Source of the DNA: Paenibacillus psychroresistens
Lineage (GTDB): Bacteria; Bacillota; Bacilli; Paenibacillales; NBRC-103111
DNA: 64,000 nt
Direction of reading: 5' to 3'
Assembly (NCBI RefSeq): GCF_009728935.1
Contig: NZ_CP034235.1
Coordinates: 4,192,001-4,256,000, forward strand
The notes under the pieces were generated by a model that saw only the letters and a program-made list of their open reading frames with translations, was not told the DNA's origin and searched no databases. The position numbers were made by a program, and so were the translations under genes. Each line of letters starts with the position of its first letter. Position 1 is the stretch's first letter. Shown piece after piece: positions 1 to 7,683 of the stretch.

Positions 1-122
1 ATATACATACCCGGCCTTTTACGTACTGCAACAAGCCCTTCTAGTACCTGTATATCATCCGCTTCGTAGTTCGAATTCGGTGGCTTTGGATCTTTCTTTT
101 CTATTTCTAGCTGTTCGGCCAT
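1..122 (-). CDS. parE: DNA topoisomerase IV subunit B, N-terminal fragment (runs off the left edge)
   Basis: Reading leftward from an ATG at 122-120, the frame stays open to the window edge and gives 40 residues. They end in the type IIA topoisomerase motif VLEGLVAVRKRPGMYI, which precedes the ATPase fold of GyrB and ParE. A strong ribosome binding site (AGGGGG) lies eight bases upstream. ParE is the ATP-binding subunit of topoisomerase IV, which with ParC separates linked daughter chromosomes. I prefer ParE to GyrB because no dnaA/dnaN/recF/gyrA context is present and because the N-terminal tail is charged and proline-rich, but only about 6% of the protein is visible. The call as a GyrB/ParE family protein is firm; the choice between the two is inference. 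Confidence 0.85.
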   Translation of the reverse strand, partial: MAEQLEIEKKDPKPPNSNYEADDIQVLEGLVAVRKRPGMY

Positions 123-160
123 GCAAAAGCCCCCTGTTTCAACAATGTAAACTATTAAGC

Positions 161-169
161 ATTATAACA
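161..169 (-). promoter_or_regulatory. Extended -10 promoter for parE
   Basis: The minus strand reads TGTTATAAT, a perfect TATAAT with the TG of an extended -10 element, about 40 bases upstream of the parE start. No good -35 hexamer is seen at the usual distance, as expected for this promoter class. It lies in the 61-base gap after the ABC permease gene, so parE probably has its own transcript. Confidence 0.55.
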
Positions 170-183
170 CGACAATTCTTACT

Positions 184-1185
184 TTAGCTCAAAATATCCC
201 TTTTTGTAAATACTCGAAATGAAACTAATAACGAAAGCAACGCCCAAACAGCTAACACACTTAGCGAAAATGGCAGCGTCAGCCCTGGAATTGGCGGTAC
301 ACTTCCGCTTAAAAAAGTAACTGTTTCGAGGTTAACCATGAATAAATATTTGGCCGTTTCCCAAGATGAAACCATATTCGCAAGAATGGTTCCAGCAATT
401 AATGTTGCTAGCATGATCCCCATACCGGCGGCGGTGCTCCTTACCAACACAGATACCATCAAGGATAAACAACCTACTACTATGCAAGAAAACCAGCCTA
501 AGCTCATTTCCATCAGCAGGTAGAGCCATTGATCCACGACATGAGCATTAGCTGTGCTTAATTCTGTGCCTGATACCTGGAATCCGGTCAGAACAGGCAT
601 AGTCCAACCCGCATAACCAAAAACGAGTCCTGAGATAGCATAGCACAACAAACCGGTCGTGAGTATGATTAAGGAAATAAATAAGCATAAGGTGATCAGC
701 TTGCTCATCAGAATTTTCCATCTGCGTACAGGTCGCGTCAGCAGTATTTTGATTGTACCCGTTGATTGCTCAGACGATACAATATCGGCTGCAACGACTG
801 CTACCATTAATGGAAGAAACAAACCAATCGCATTTTTAAAGAAGTCACGAGTAAAGGTTACTCCGTTTGGAGATTGCGGATCGATATCTTTATTCAAGCT
901 ATATTGCAGACGTTTAATTTCTACCTTTAAATACCGTTTCCACTCTTCGGGGACTCGGTTACTGCTCAAACGGTTCGTATAATCAGAGATTTGCTGCTGT
1001 GTACTCACACGCCAATTCTCCGTACCAAATTGCTTGCGCGAGCTCTCGGCAATCTTCAACTGCGCATAGGTAAACACAGGAATCAATAAAGCAATAATCA
1101 GAATAATCACTAAAAATCGACGTTTTTTCAGCATCTTAATCGTTTCATTCTGGATGAGCGGATATAAACTAATCAATTTTCTCAC
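184..1185 (-). CDS. ABC-2 type transporter permease
   Basis: This 333-residue integral membrane protein is the permease half of an ABC-2 type exporter. The N-terminus has one hydrophobic helix (about residues 24-43) after a basic segment, followed by a soluble extracytoplasmic stretch to about residue 110. Further hydrophobic segments lie near 118-137, 160-185, 225-248, 252-275 and 300-325. The motif STGTIKILLTRPVRR after the second helix is typical of the cytoplasmic coupling loop of this family. The gene starts inside the ATPase gene, overlapping it by 17 bases, so the two are translationally coupled and form one transporter. The substrate cannot be read from sequence; relatives handle antibiotics, peptides or sodium. 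Confidence 0.85.
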   Translation of the reverse strand: MRKLISLYPLIQNETIKMLKKRRFLVIILIIALLIPVFTYAQLKIAESSRKQFGTENWRVSTQQQISDYTNRLSSNRVPEEWKRYLKVEIKRLQYSLNKDIDPQSPNGVTFTRDFFKNAIGLFLPLMVAVVAADIVSSEQSTGTIKILLTRPVRRWKILMSKLITLCLFISLIILTTGLLCYAISGLVFGYAGWTMPVLTGFQVSGTELSTANAHVVDQWLYLLMEMSLGWFSCIVVGCLSLMVSVLVRSTAAGMGIMLATLIAGTILANMVSSWETAKYLFMVNLETVTFLSGSVPPIPGLTLPFSLSVLAVWALLSLLVSFRVFTKRDILS

Positions 1186-2143
1186 CCTCCGTTAAACGCA
1201 GGAATAAATCTTCGAGCGTTGGATTTTTAATGTTAATACCGTGGACCTGAACCAAATTCTGGACTAGCTTAGCATTAATAATCGGGATTTGATGCTCAGG
1301 CATTTCGCAGACAAGTGTGCGGATTAATGAAATAACATTGGATGGTGCTGCAATAGCTTCTATGCTGTCTTCTTTATTAGCCTCAACTAAGGTTACTCCC
1401 TCGCTTGCTTCTAGCAAAGCCAACCCTTTCTCAAAAGGAGCTAGCCTCCACTCAACAATCGTCGTATTCTGCCTAATTAAATCATCGACATTACCTACAG
1501 CGATGACATTTCCATGACTTATGATAGCCACACGATCACACATCAGTTGAATTTCACTTAGAAGATGGCTGGAGACAAAAACGGATAACCCTTCCTTAGC
1601 TAAATTGCGAATGAATATACGCATTTCTTTAATCCCCTGCGGGTCTAAGCCATTAGTAGGCTCGTCCAGAATGAGCAGCTTAGGTTTTCCTAATAAAGCT
1701 TGAGCGATTCCAAGGCGCTGCCTCATCCCAAGCGAATAGGTTTTCACTTTGTCGTGAATCCGTTGATCCATTCCCACTATTGCGACTACCTCATGGATTC
1801 TGCTTTCCGTTACGTTCGGCAGCATTCTAGCAAAATGCTCTAAGTTTTCCCAGCCAGTTAAATAAGCGTAAAGCTCGGGATTTTCAACGATACAACCAAC
1901 ATGCTGCAAGGCTTCATCCGGCCGTTTGCTTACCGAAATGCCACAGATTGAAATAGTACCTTCCGTCGGTTTAATTAAATCGACTAACATCCGGATTGTT
2001 GTCGTTTTCCCTGATCCATTCGGACCTAGAAACCCGAACACTTCTCCAGCACGAACTTCGAATGAAATGCCTTTAATAATCCATTTATCTTTTATTTTTT
2101 TCTTAATGTTATTTACGGATAAGACAATGGTTTCATCCTTCAT
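1169..2143 (-). CDS. ABC transporter ATP-binding protein (exporter type)
   Basis: This 324-residue nucleotide-binding subunit powers the permease encoded next to it. The Walker A motif GPNGSGKT is near residue 40, the signature YSLGMRQR near 136, and Walker B LLILDEPTNGLDP near 155, followed by the switch histidine in SSHLLSE. The roughly 90-residue C-terminal extension beyond the ATPase core is usual for BcrA/CcmA-like exporters. The gene lies 27 bases downstream of the SGNH hydrolase gene on the same strand, so the three probably form one transcript. The family call is firm; the substrate is unknown. Confidence 0.9.
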   Translation of the reverse strand: MKDETIVLSVNNIKKKIKDKWIIKGISFEVRAGEVFGFLGPNGSGKTTTIRMLVDLIKPTEGTISICGISVSKRPDEALQHVGCIVENPELYAYLTGWENLEHFARMLPNVTESRIHEVVAIVGMDQRIHDKVKTYSLGMRQRLGIAQALLGKPKLLILDEPTNGLDPQGIKEMRIFIRNLAKEGLSVFVSSHLLSEIQLMCDRVAIISHGNVIAVGNVDDLIRQNTTIVEWRLAPFEKGLALLEASEGVTLVEANKEDSIEAIAAPSNVISLIRTLVCEMPEHQIPIINAKLVQNLVQVHGINIKNPTLEDLFLRLTEGEKID

Positions 2144-2170
2144 AGTGTTACACAGCCTTCCTAACTAGTT

Positions 2171-3043
2171 TCACTCTGGCAATGGCAATGATAATGCTTG
2201 TACAACTCGATCCGCTATCCGTTCATAACCCAATAAATTCGGATGAAACTCATCGATGTATAGATAATATTTGATATTCAGTTGGAATAGATCAAATGTA
2301 GGTACAACCAACATATTGGGGTACGCACTAGCAACCTGTGAGGCTTTAAGGTTCCAATCCTGGAGGATAGCTGTTCCTTCTTTTTTTGTATCCTGTTCGT
2401 AATAGGGATTATATAAGCCTACATAAACGATTTTGGCGTTAGGATTCAATGTGGCAATTGTGGTTAAAATTTTTGCCATTTTCTCTTCAGAGGCTGACAA
2501 GCTTTTCTTAATCTCCGCATAATTAATTTCAAGATTGCTCCCAGGCGTTTCGCTCGGTGCTGGAGTCACTTTTATTTTAGTATCTGTCACATCAATTGGA
2601 TTGTCAGCGGCATGATTTAGATCATTTCCTCCGATAGTTAACATGATTATATCTGCACTTTTTATTAGATTCTGAATATTCGGTTCCTCTAATGAATTCA
2701 GCAAATTATCTGCACGCCAGCCATTGATGGCTTGATTGATTACATGAACGGGCTTTTTTAAAATGACTTCAAGCTTTTTAGCCGCTTTCCCGGCATAACC
2801 ACCTTCTAAAGATAAATCTCCTGTGCCTTTGGTTAATGAATCACCTAAAGCTACAATAGTAACATCGCCCTTCGGAAACATCTCCATTACACCTCCGCTA
2901 GTTGAGGAAGGCTCTTCACCAAAATCGGAAGGCTTCGGATTAATCACATCCTGGGCTGCATAAATAAAACCAAAAATAAATAATAATGTTGAAAATGCTG
3001 CGATTGAACCAACCACACGCCAAAGCGTTCGCGAAGATTTCAT
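2171..3043 (-). CDS. SGNH/GDSL-family hydrolase, membrane-anchored
   Basis: This 290-residue protein has an uncleaved-looking N-terminal membrane helix (residues 9-29) and an extracytoplasmic esterase/lipase domain. The family blocks are visible: GDSLTKG carrying the nucleophilic serine near residue 68, a glycine in the QAINGW region, GGNDL near 139, and DEFHPN with the catalytic Asp and His near 265. Such proteins hydrolyse ester bonds in lipids or cell-wall and polysaccharide substrates outside the membrane; the actual substrate is not evident. It is the first gene of a leftward set with the ABC exporter, which suggests a shared envelope-related role, though this is inference. The start is supported by GGAGA eight bases upstream. 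Confidence 0.82.
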   Translation of the reverse strand: MKSSRTLWRVVGSIAAFSTLLFIFGFIYAAQDVINPKPSDFGEEPSSTSGGVMEMFPKGDVTIVALGDSLTKGTGDLSLEGGYAGKAAKKLEVILKKPVHVINQAINGWRADNLLNSLEEPNIQNLIKSADIIMLTIGGNDLNHAADNPIDVTDTKIKVTPAPSETPGSNLEINYAEIKKSLSASEEKMAKILTTIATLNPNAKIVYVGLYNPYYEQDTKKEGTAILQDWNLKASQVASAYPNMLVVPTFDLFQLNIKYYLYIDEFHPNLLGYERIADRVVQALSLPLPE

Positions 3044-3162
3044 CCGGAGGTCTCCTTCTCAGAGTTTTCTTATCGAAAACTTAAATTTTATATGTAACCA
3101 AGCCCTTACAAATAAGATTAAAGCTTCATCACTAATTATGCAAACGAACTGTATTTTCTTGT

Positions 3163-3205
3163 TTGACAATTTAATTTTTATGTAATAAAATATTTTTACG
3201 TAATA
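3163..3205 (+). promoter_or_regulatory. Sigma-A promoter with a tandem direct-repeat candidate operator
   Basis: TTGACA at 3163-3168 and TAAAAT at 3186-3191 are separated by exactly 17 bases. Two 13-base direct repeats, TTTTTATGTAATA (3175-3187) and TTTTTACGTAATA (3193-3205), differ at one base, lie 18 bases apart and flank or overlap the -10 element. The second contains the palindrome TTACGTAA. Placement just upstream of a winged-helix regulator gene suggests autoregulation. The promoter is read directly; the operator role is inferred. Confidence 0.65.
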
Positions 3206-3233
3206 TATATATGTTAATGAGGTGGTCCTTTAC

Positions 3234-3815
3234 TTGTTGGTTAACATTCAAGAAAGCTATGTATTGGAAACACCCGAGCAAGCCATGGCTTTGCTCAATC
3301 CGCTTCGAGCTGAAATTGTCGCTCATTTGCTGGAGCCTGCATCTGCATCAGAAGTCGCTAGGCGTTTAAGTGAAACACCACAACGAGTTAATTATCATTT
3401 AAAATCATTAGAAAAAGTTGGCATTGTGCGGCGAGTTGGTTCGAGGCAGGTGCGCAATTTGGTAGAAGTACTCTTTCAGGCTGTTGCCAAAAGCTTTGTG
3501 CTAGCAGAATCACTAAGCATGAAGCCTGAGACAGTCCGGAAGCTGAAGGATCAAGGCGCACTCGCCCATCTTGTTACAACCTCGGAACGAATGAAAAAAG
3601 ACGCACTTCTACTCATGGAGCAATCGGATGAGAATGAAGTCATTGCGAGCGCTGCATTGCAGCTGCAGGTCAAGCTGGCAGATCCCGAACAACGCCATGC
3701 CTTTGTCGAGGAATATGTCAGCTTGGTTCATAAGCTTGTAGCTAAGTATCACAGCGATTCTAAGGATGAAACAGCTTATCAGGTTATCCTAGCCGTATAT
3801 CCACAACCCATTTAA
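3234..3815 (+). CDS. ArsR-like winged-helix transcriptional regulator
   Basis: This protein of about 193 residues has an N-terminal winged-helix domain (roughly residues 12-85 with the motif SEVARRLSETPQRVNYHLKSLE) and an alpha-helical C-terminal part of unknown ligand specificity. The open frame begins at a GTG (3222), but that codon lies inside the ribosome binding site GAGGTGG (3219-3225), so the TTG at 3234, eight bases further on, is the likely start. The gene heads an operon with the 79-residue protein (13 bases downstream) and ClpP. The tandem repeats overlapping its promoter make self-repression plausible. No metal-binding cysteine pair of the ArsR/SmtB type is seen, so a metal sensor is not supported. 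Confidence 0.75.
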   Translation: MLVNIQESYVLETPEQAMALLNPLRAEIVAHLLEPASASEVARRLSETPQRVNYHLKSLEKVGIVRRVGSRQVRNLVEVLFQAVAKSFVLAESLSMKPETVRKLKDQGALAHLVTTSERMKKDALLLMEQSDENEVIASAALQLQVKLADPEQRHAFVEEYVSLVHKLVAKYHSDSKDETAYQVILAVYPQPI

Positions 3816-3828
3816 GGAGGCAATATCG

Positions 3829-4068
3829 ATGAAGACTGAGCAGGAAAGCAAGGATTTATTAGTTTGGCAGGAAGCTCCACTCCCTCAGGAAAAATCCCAC
3901 ACTAAAGTAGTGGAATTATCAGACTATCGCCGCAGCCAGGAATCAACGATTGTTAGCTGGGATGTGCCCGCAGTTGAAGCAATCAAGCCTGTTAAGCTAA
4001 TAATGGTATCTTCTGGATTCACGATCCGCAGCTTTGGCGGAAATGGGATTCAAAGCATGGCTGCTTAA
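3829..4068 (+). CDS. Unknown 79-residue protein with an ssrA-like C-terminus
   Basis: I do not recognise this protein. It has a good ribosome binding site (GGAGG, eight bases before the ATG), sits 13 bases after the regulator and 43 bases before clpP, and so is very likely a real gene of that operon. It is hydrophilic at the N-terminus, with no membrane segment or cysteine, and contains the stretch VVELSDYRRSQE. The glycine-rich tail ends in Gln-Ser-Met-Ala-Ala. A C-terminal Ala-Ala preceded by a hydrophobic residue resembles the ssrA degron read by ClpXP. Next to a ClpP gene this suggests, as inference only, a substrate or adaptor of that protease. Confidence 0.6.
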   Translation: MKTEQESKDLLVWQEAPLPQEKSHTKVVELSDYRRSQESTIVSWDVPAVEAIKPVKLIMVSSGFTIRSFGGNGIQSMAA

Positions 4069-4111
4069 AGCACTAAACTAAATTTGAACAGTTCTAAGGA
4101 GGATAAAGACA

Positions 4112-4693
4112 ATGAGTGTAATTCCTATGGTAGTTGAACAAAGCGGGCGTGGTGAACGCTCCTATGATATTTATTCTAGACTCTTGAAGGACCGTATTGT
4201 ATTCCTCGGCAGTCCAATTGATGATCAAAGTGCCAATGCTATTGTCGCTCAATTACTTTTCTTAGCTGCTGAAGATGCTGAGAAAGACATCCATCTCTAC
4301 ATCAATTGCCCCGGCGGTTCCACTACTGCTGGATTTGCCATTTATGATACGATGAAATTCATTAAACCCGATGTATCGACCATATGTGTAGGGATGGCAG
4401 CCTCCATGGGATCTCTCCTCCTTACATCTGGAGCGCCTGGGAAAAGATTTGCTTTGCCTAGTGCCGAAATCATGCTGCATCAGCCATGGGGTGGCGCTCA
4501 AGGCCAAGCGAGCGATATTCAAATTCGTGCCTTGCATATCCAAAAAACGAAGGATACCTTATACCGCATATATTCTGAAACTACTAAGCAGTCCATTGAA
4601 AAAATCACTGCAGACTGTGATCGTGATTTTTTTCTCTCTGCTGCTGAAGGAAAAGAATATGGCTTGATTGATAAAGTTGTCGAGAATATGTAG
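4112..4693 (+). CDS. clpP: ATP-dependent Clp protease proteolytic subunit (probable paralogue)
   Basis: This 193-residue serine peptidase forms the barrel chamber that works with ClpX or ClpC unfoldases in the cytoplasm. The catalytic serine is in GMAASMGS near residue 98 and the histidine in MLHQPWGG near 123; the aspartate lies in the segment CDRDFFLSAAEGKEYGLID near the C-terminus. The N-terminal axial-loop sequence VVEQSGRGERSYDIYSRLL is typical. Length matches the family. Its place behind a regulator and a small unknown protein, not in the usual clpP context, suggests a second ClpP in the genome, which this window cannot confirm. A ribosome binding site AAGGAGG lies upstream and a strong terminator follows. 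Confidence 0.93.
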   Translation: MSVIPMVVEQSGRGERSYDIYSRLLKDRIVFLGSPIDDQSANAIVAQLLFLAAEDAEKDIHLYINCPGGSTTAGFAIYDTMKFIKPDVSTICVGMAASMGSLLLTSGAPGKRFALPSAEIMLHQPWGGAQGQASDIQIRALHIQKTKDTLYRIYSETTKQSIEKITADCDRDFFLSAAEGKEYGLIDKVVENM

Positions 4694-4706
4694 CTCAATT
4701 AACAGC

Positions 4707-4749
4707 AAAAAAGGCCAAAACGAGTGAAAATTCGTTTTGACCTTTTTTT
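4707..4749. terminator. Bidirectional intrinsic terminator between clpP and the PPOX gene
   Basis: A 17-base inverted repeat with one mismatch (left arm 4707-4723, right arm 4732-4748) has an 8-base loop. A-rich on one side and T-rich on the other, it can stop transcription from both convergent genes. Confidence 0.88.
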
Positions 4750-5345
4750 TACAGTGAAACACCATTAATAACCAAATGTGCACGGAACATTTCATTGACA
4801 GAAGGTAGTTCCTCTTTAGTAAACCAATTCTCCGCATTCCACATTCCGGCTTGTTTAAAGGCTCTCGGACAATGAATGAAGCACTCCTCCACCTCAACCA
4901 CAACCGCTAAACCTGTCGTTTTGCCATCCCACCGCATGCTCGCAATAAATTCTTCACTTCGCGTGATTATGGCTCGCCCATTGATACGAAGGACTTCCTC
5001 TAGACCAGGTATGAGAAAAATCATACCCATTTGTGGATTTTCAACGATATTCAATAAAGAATCAATCCGTCTATTCCCCATACGATCTGGAAAAACCAAT
5101 CTTCGCTCATCAAGAACTTTAACAAACCCCAGTTTATCTCCACGCGGAGATACATCCGTCCGTCCATCTAATGCTGAGGTTGCAAGAAAGAATATGGACG
5201 ACATGGCTAAATAGCCTGCAATATGCGGATCAATATGTGTGATTGTTTTTTTAACTACATGCTCATGTGGAGGCTCGAGCATCGCTTTAAGCTCCTCAGA
5301 GCTAGTAATCACATCTTTAATTTTACTGAAATCATTCATCGCCAT
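4749..5345 (-). CDS. PPOX-class flavin-binding family protein (MSMEG_1061-like)
   Basis: This 198-residue protein resembles the pyridoxamine 5'-phosphate oxidase-like split-barrel family that binds FMN or related flavins. The core is about residues 45-180, with typical strands around FFLATSALDGRTDVSPRGD, VFPDRMGNRR and MGMIFLIPGLEEVLRINGRA. The long N-terminal helix and the SPRGD motif point to the MSMEG_1061-type subgroup from memory. The substrate is unknown and true PdxH activity is unlikely. The gene follows a tyrosine-phosphatase-like gene by 32 bases and the ABC pair before it, all leftward, but I see no functional link. The start ATG has CAGGAG upstream. Confidence 0.7.
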   Translation of the reverse strand: MAMNDFSKIKDVITSSEELKAMLEPPHEHVVKKTITHIDPHIAGYLAMSSIFFLATSALDGRTDVSPRGDKLGFVKVLDERRLVFPDRMGNRRIDSLLNIVENPQMGMIFLIPGLEEVLRINGRAIITRSEEFIASMRWDGKTTGLAVVVEVEECFIHCPRAFKQAGMWNAENWFTKEELPSVNEMFRAHLVINGVSL

Positions 5346-5377
5346 TCTATCTCCTGTTCAATTGGATATCCTCCAAT

Positions 5378-5821
5378 TCAAGGATTCGGGTATATCTTAA
5401 ACAAAGCTTCCTTTTGTGCATAACCTAAGCTAACAATGGGTCGAATACTCTTGGCTAAGTCCTCAGCTTCACTTACCGTAGAAGCTAAACCAAGCGCAAT
5501 TAGAGTCCCGGCAGCTACGGTTCCGGCTCTGCCGCTTCCGGCTCCGCAGTGAAAACCAACTTTTTTGCCTGCTTTATAAGCCCCAACTACTTCTTCAATT
5601 GCCTTTTTAAACAATTGCTCCGTCACTATAGGTGAATTATCGCCTAAAGGTATCTGAATCCACTCTGTGCCTGCAGAAGGATACGCACTTTGAGTAGCTT
5701 CACCTCGTAAATCAATAATAACGTCAACCTCTTCATTCTTAATCATCGCTTCTACGTCTCTCGCACCGCCAAAAAAAATCCGATCCTCAACCAGTGCATG
5801 ATAATTGCCGCTTACCTTCAC
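5378..5821 (-). CDS. Tyrosine/dual-specificity phosphatase-like protein
   Basis: This protein of about 147 residues carries the cysteine phosphatase loop HCGAGSGRA near residue 95, which fits the HCX5R signature: the Cys is the nucleophile and the Arg binds phosphate. The residue after Arg is Ala rather than the usual Ser/Thr, which may slow the phospho-enzyme breakdown step. The general acid Asp could lie in the IPLGDNSP loop. The frame opens at an ATG (5833) directly abutting the AAAGGA ribosome binding site, so the GTG at 5821 is the more credible start. It begins 20 bases after the ABC exporter gene. The cellular substrate is unknown. Confidence 0.72.
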   Translation of the reverse strand: MKVSGNYHALVEDRIFFGGARDVEAMIKNEEVDVIIDLRGEATQSAYPSAGTEWIQIPLGDNSPIVTEQLFKKAIEEVVGAYKAGKKVGFHCGAGSGRAGTVAAGTLIALGLASTVSEAEDLAKSIRPIVSLGYAQKEALFKIYPNP

Positions 5822-5841
5822 GTACCGACACATCCTTTATA

Positions 5842-7683
5842 TTAGCCTGTTTCATTTAAGAAACGGAACTGTGCTTGGATCAGACCATAATAGATGCCTT
5901 TTCCCTCGATCAATTGCTCGTGACTGCCCATTTCCATGATCCGCCCATGATCCAAAACCACGATATTGTCAGCGTTGCGAATTGTCGATAAACGATGCGC
6001 AATAATGAACGAGGTGCGCCCGGCAAGCAAGATTTTGAGTGCCTCTTGAATCTTCAGCTCGGTCTCCGTATCAATACTTGCTGTTGCTTCATCGAGAATA
6101 AGAATTCGCGGATTCGCCAGCAAAGCACGTGCAAAGGATATTAACTGGCGTTGGCCCATGGATAACACATTACCACGCTCTTGGACCTCAGTATCATAGC
6201 CATTAACTAGATCTTTAATAAAATCGTCTGCATTAACAGCCTTTGCTGCAAGCTCAACCTCTTCATCCGTAGCGTCCAAACGCCCAAAACGAATGTTATC
6301 GCGAATCGTACCTGAGAATATAAAAGTATCCTGAAGTACAATCCCAATTTGAGAACGCAAGCTTTGAATAGTCACTTCACGAATCGGATGTCCATCAATT
6401 AGAATCCGACCTTCAACTGGATCATAAAACCGTGAAATCAGATTAATAATCGTACTCTTGCCTGATCCCGTATGTCCGACTAAGGCAATGGATTGACCTG
6501 CCTGGACCTCTAAGTTTATCCCTTTTAATGCTGGTCTGCCAGGCTCATACTCAAAAACTAGATTTTCGATACTGATATTCCCTTTAATCGGAGGCATCTT
6601 AGGAGCATGGGCATTTTCTTCAACTGTCGGTTTCTCATCAATAAATTCAAAAATACGTTCAGAGGACGCCATAGCTATCAGCAATTGGGAATACATTTGG
6701 CCTAATCGGTTGATTGGATCCCAAAAATGTCCGATATAGGTAGCAAAACCGACCAATATCCCAATACTAATCTCACCCGTTTGCACCAAATGAGCGCCAT
6801 ACCAGAACAGAATACAATACCCAATTGCTCCTGTGATTTCAATGATTGGGCCAAAGCTTTGATTTAAGCCCGAAGCTTTGTTCCAGGAGAACCGATTGAC
6901 TTTATTCATCCCATCAAAATAGTTCATGTTGTCTTTCTCTTGTGTATAAGCTTGAGTTACCCGAATGCCTTGTATGCTCTCGTTCAAATGCGAGTTAATT
7001 CGGGATTGCTTCATCCGAACATCCTGCCAGGCTCGACGAATTCGCTTGCGTAATGTAGTGGAAACCATAAACATTAAGGGAACTGTAATCATTATAGCAA
7101 GCCCAAGCTTAAGGTTAAAGCTCAGTAGAATAATAATTATCCCGAGCAATTGTATACTGTCAATTAAGACATTCACAACCCCATTCGTGAATAGATCCTG
7201 AAGTGAATTCACATCATTTGTAACTCTAACTAATACCGATCCTGCAGGTCTTTTATCAAAAAAACGAAAGGAAAGCTGCTGAATATGACTGAATAAATCT
7301 CGCCTTAGATCATAAATGACCCTTTGTCCAATATCGTTTGTATAACGAATTCGATAATTGCTGGAAAGCCATTGGATCACATAAACGGCAGCCATGGTCC
7401 CTGTTACTATAAGCAATAATGAACCATTTTTTTCTAAAATAGCATGATCAATCGCAAAAGTTATGAGCATTGGAATAGCAAGCTTACTCAGCGTAACAAT
7501 AAGGATCGTGATGATAATGATCGGCAGCATTTTCTTGCTGTATGGCTTCATGTATTTGCCTAATCGCTTTAATTGGCTCCAGTCAAACGGTTTTTCCATA
7601 ATGTCATCATCTTGATAGACAAAACGCTCTTGTTTTTTAATGTCCTTTTCTTCTTGCTGTTCGGCTGTTATCAAAGGACCCAC
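5842..7683 (-). CDS. ABC exporter half-transporter, second subunit of a heterodimer
   Basis: This 613-residue protein has six transmembrane helices (about residues 50-330) fused to an ATPase domain (about 370-605). Walker A is GHTGSGKS, the Q-loop is VLQDTFIF and Walker B is ILILDEATASID with the catalytic Glu, followed by IIAHR. The signature is LSMGQRQL, which departs from the consensus LSGGQ. The gene overlaps the preceding subunit by 13 bases. The pair resembles the YknU/YknV, YfiB/YfiC and BmrC/BmrD type of Bacillales multidrug exporters. The deviant signature pairs with the altered Walker B of the partner, leaving one canonical and one degenerate ATP site. The substrate is unknown. Confidence 0.88.
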   Translation of the reverse strand: MGPLITAEQQEEKDIKKQERFVYQDDDIMEKPFDWSQLKRLGKYMKPYSKKMLPIIIITILIVTLSKLAIPMLITFAIDHAILEKNGSLLLIVTGTMAAVYVIQWLSSNYRIRYTNDIGQRVIYDLRRDLFSHIQQLSFRFFDKRPAGSVLVRVTNDVNSLQDLFTNGVVNVLIDSIQLLGIIIILLSFNLKLGLAIMITVPLMFMVSTTLRKRIRRAWQDVRMKQSRINSHLNESIQGIRVTQAYTQEKDNMNYFDGMNKVNRFSWNKASGLNQSFGPIIEITGAIGYCILFWYGAHLVQTGEISIGILVGFATYIGHFWDPINRLGQMYSQLLIAMASSERIFEFIDEKPTVEENAHAPKMPPIKGNISIENLVFEYEPGRPALKGINLEVQAGQSIALVGHTGSGKSTIINLISRFYDPVEGRILIDGHPIREVTIQSLRSQIGIVLQDTFIFSGTIRDNIRFGRLDATDEEVELAAKAVNADDFIKDLVNGYDTEVQERGNVLSMGQRQLISFARALLANPRILILDEATASIDTETELKIQEALKILLAGRTSFIIAHRLSTIRNADNIVVLDHGRIMEMGSHEQLIEGKGIYYGLIQAQFRFLNETG

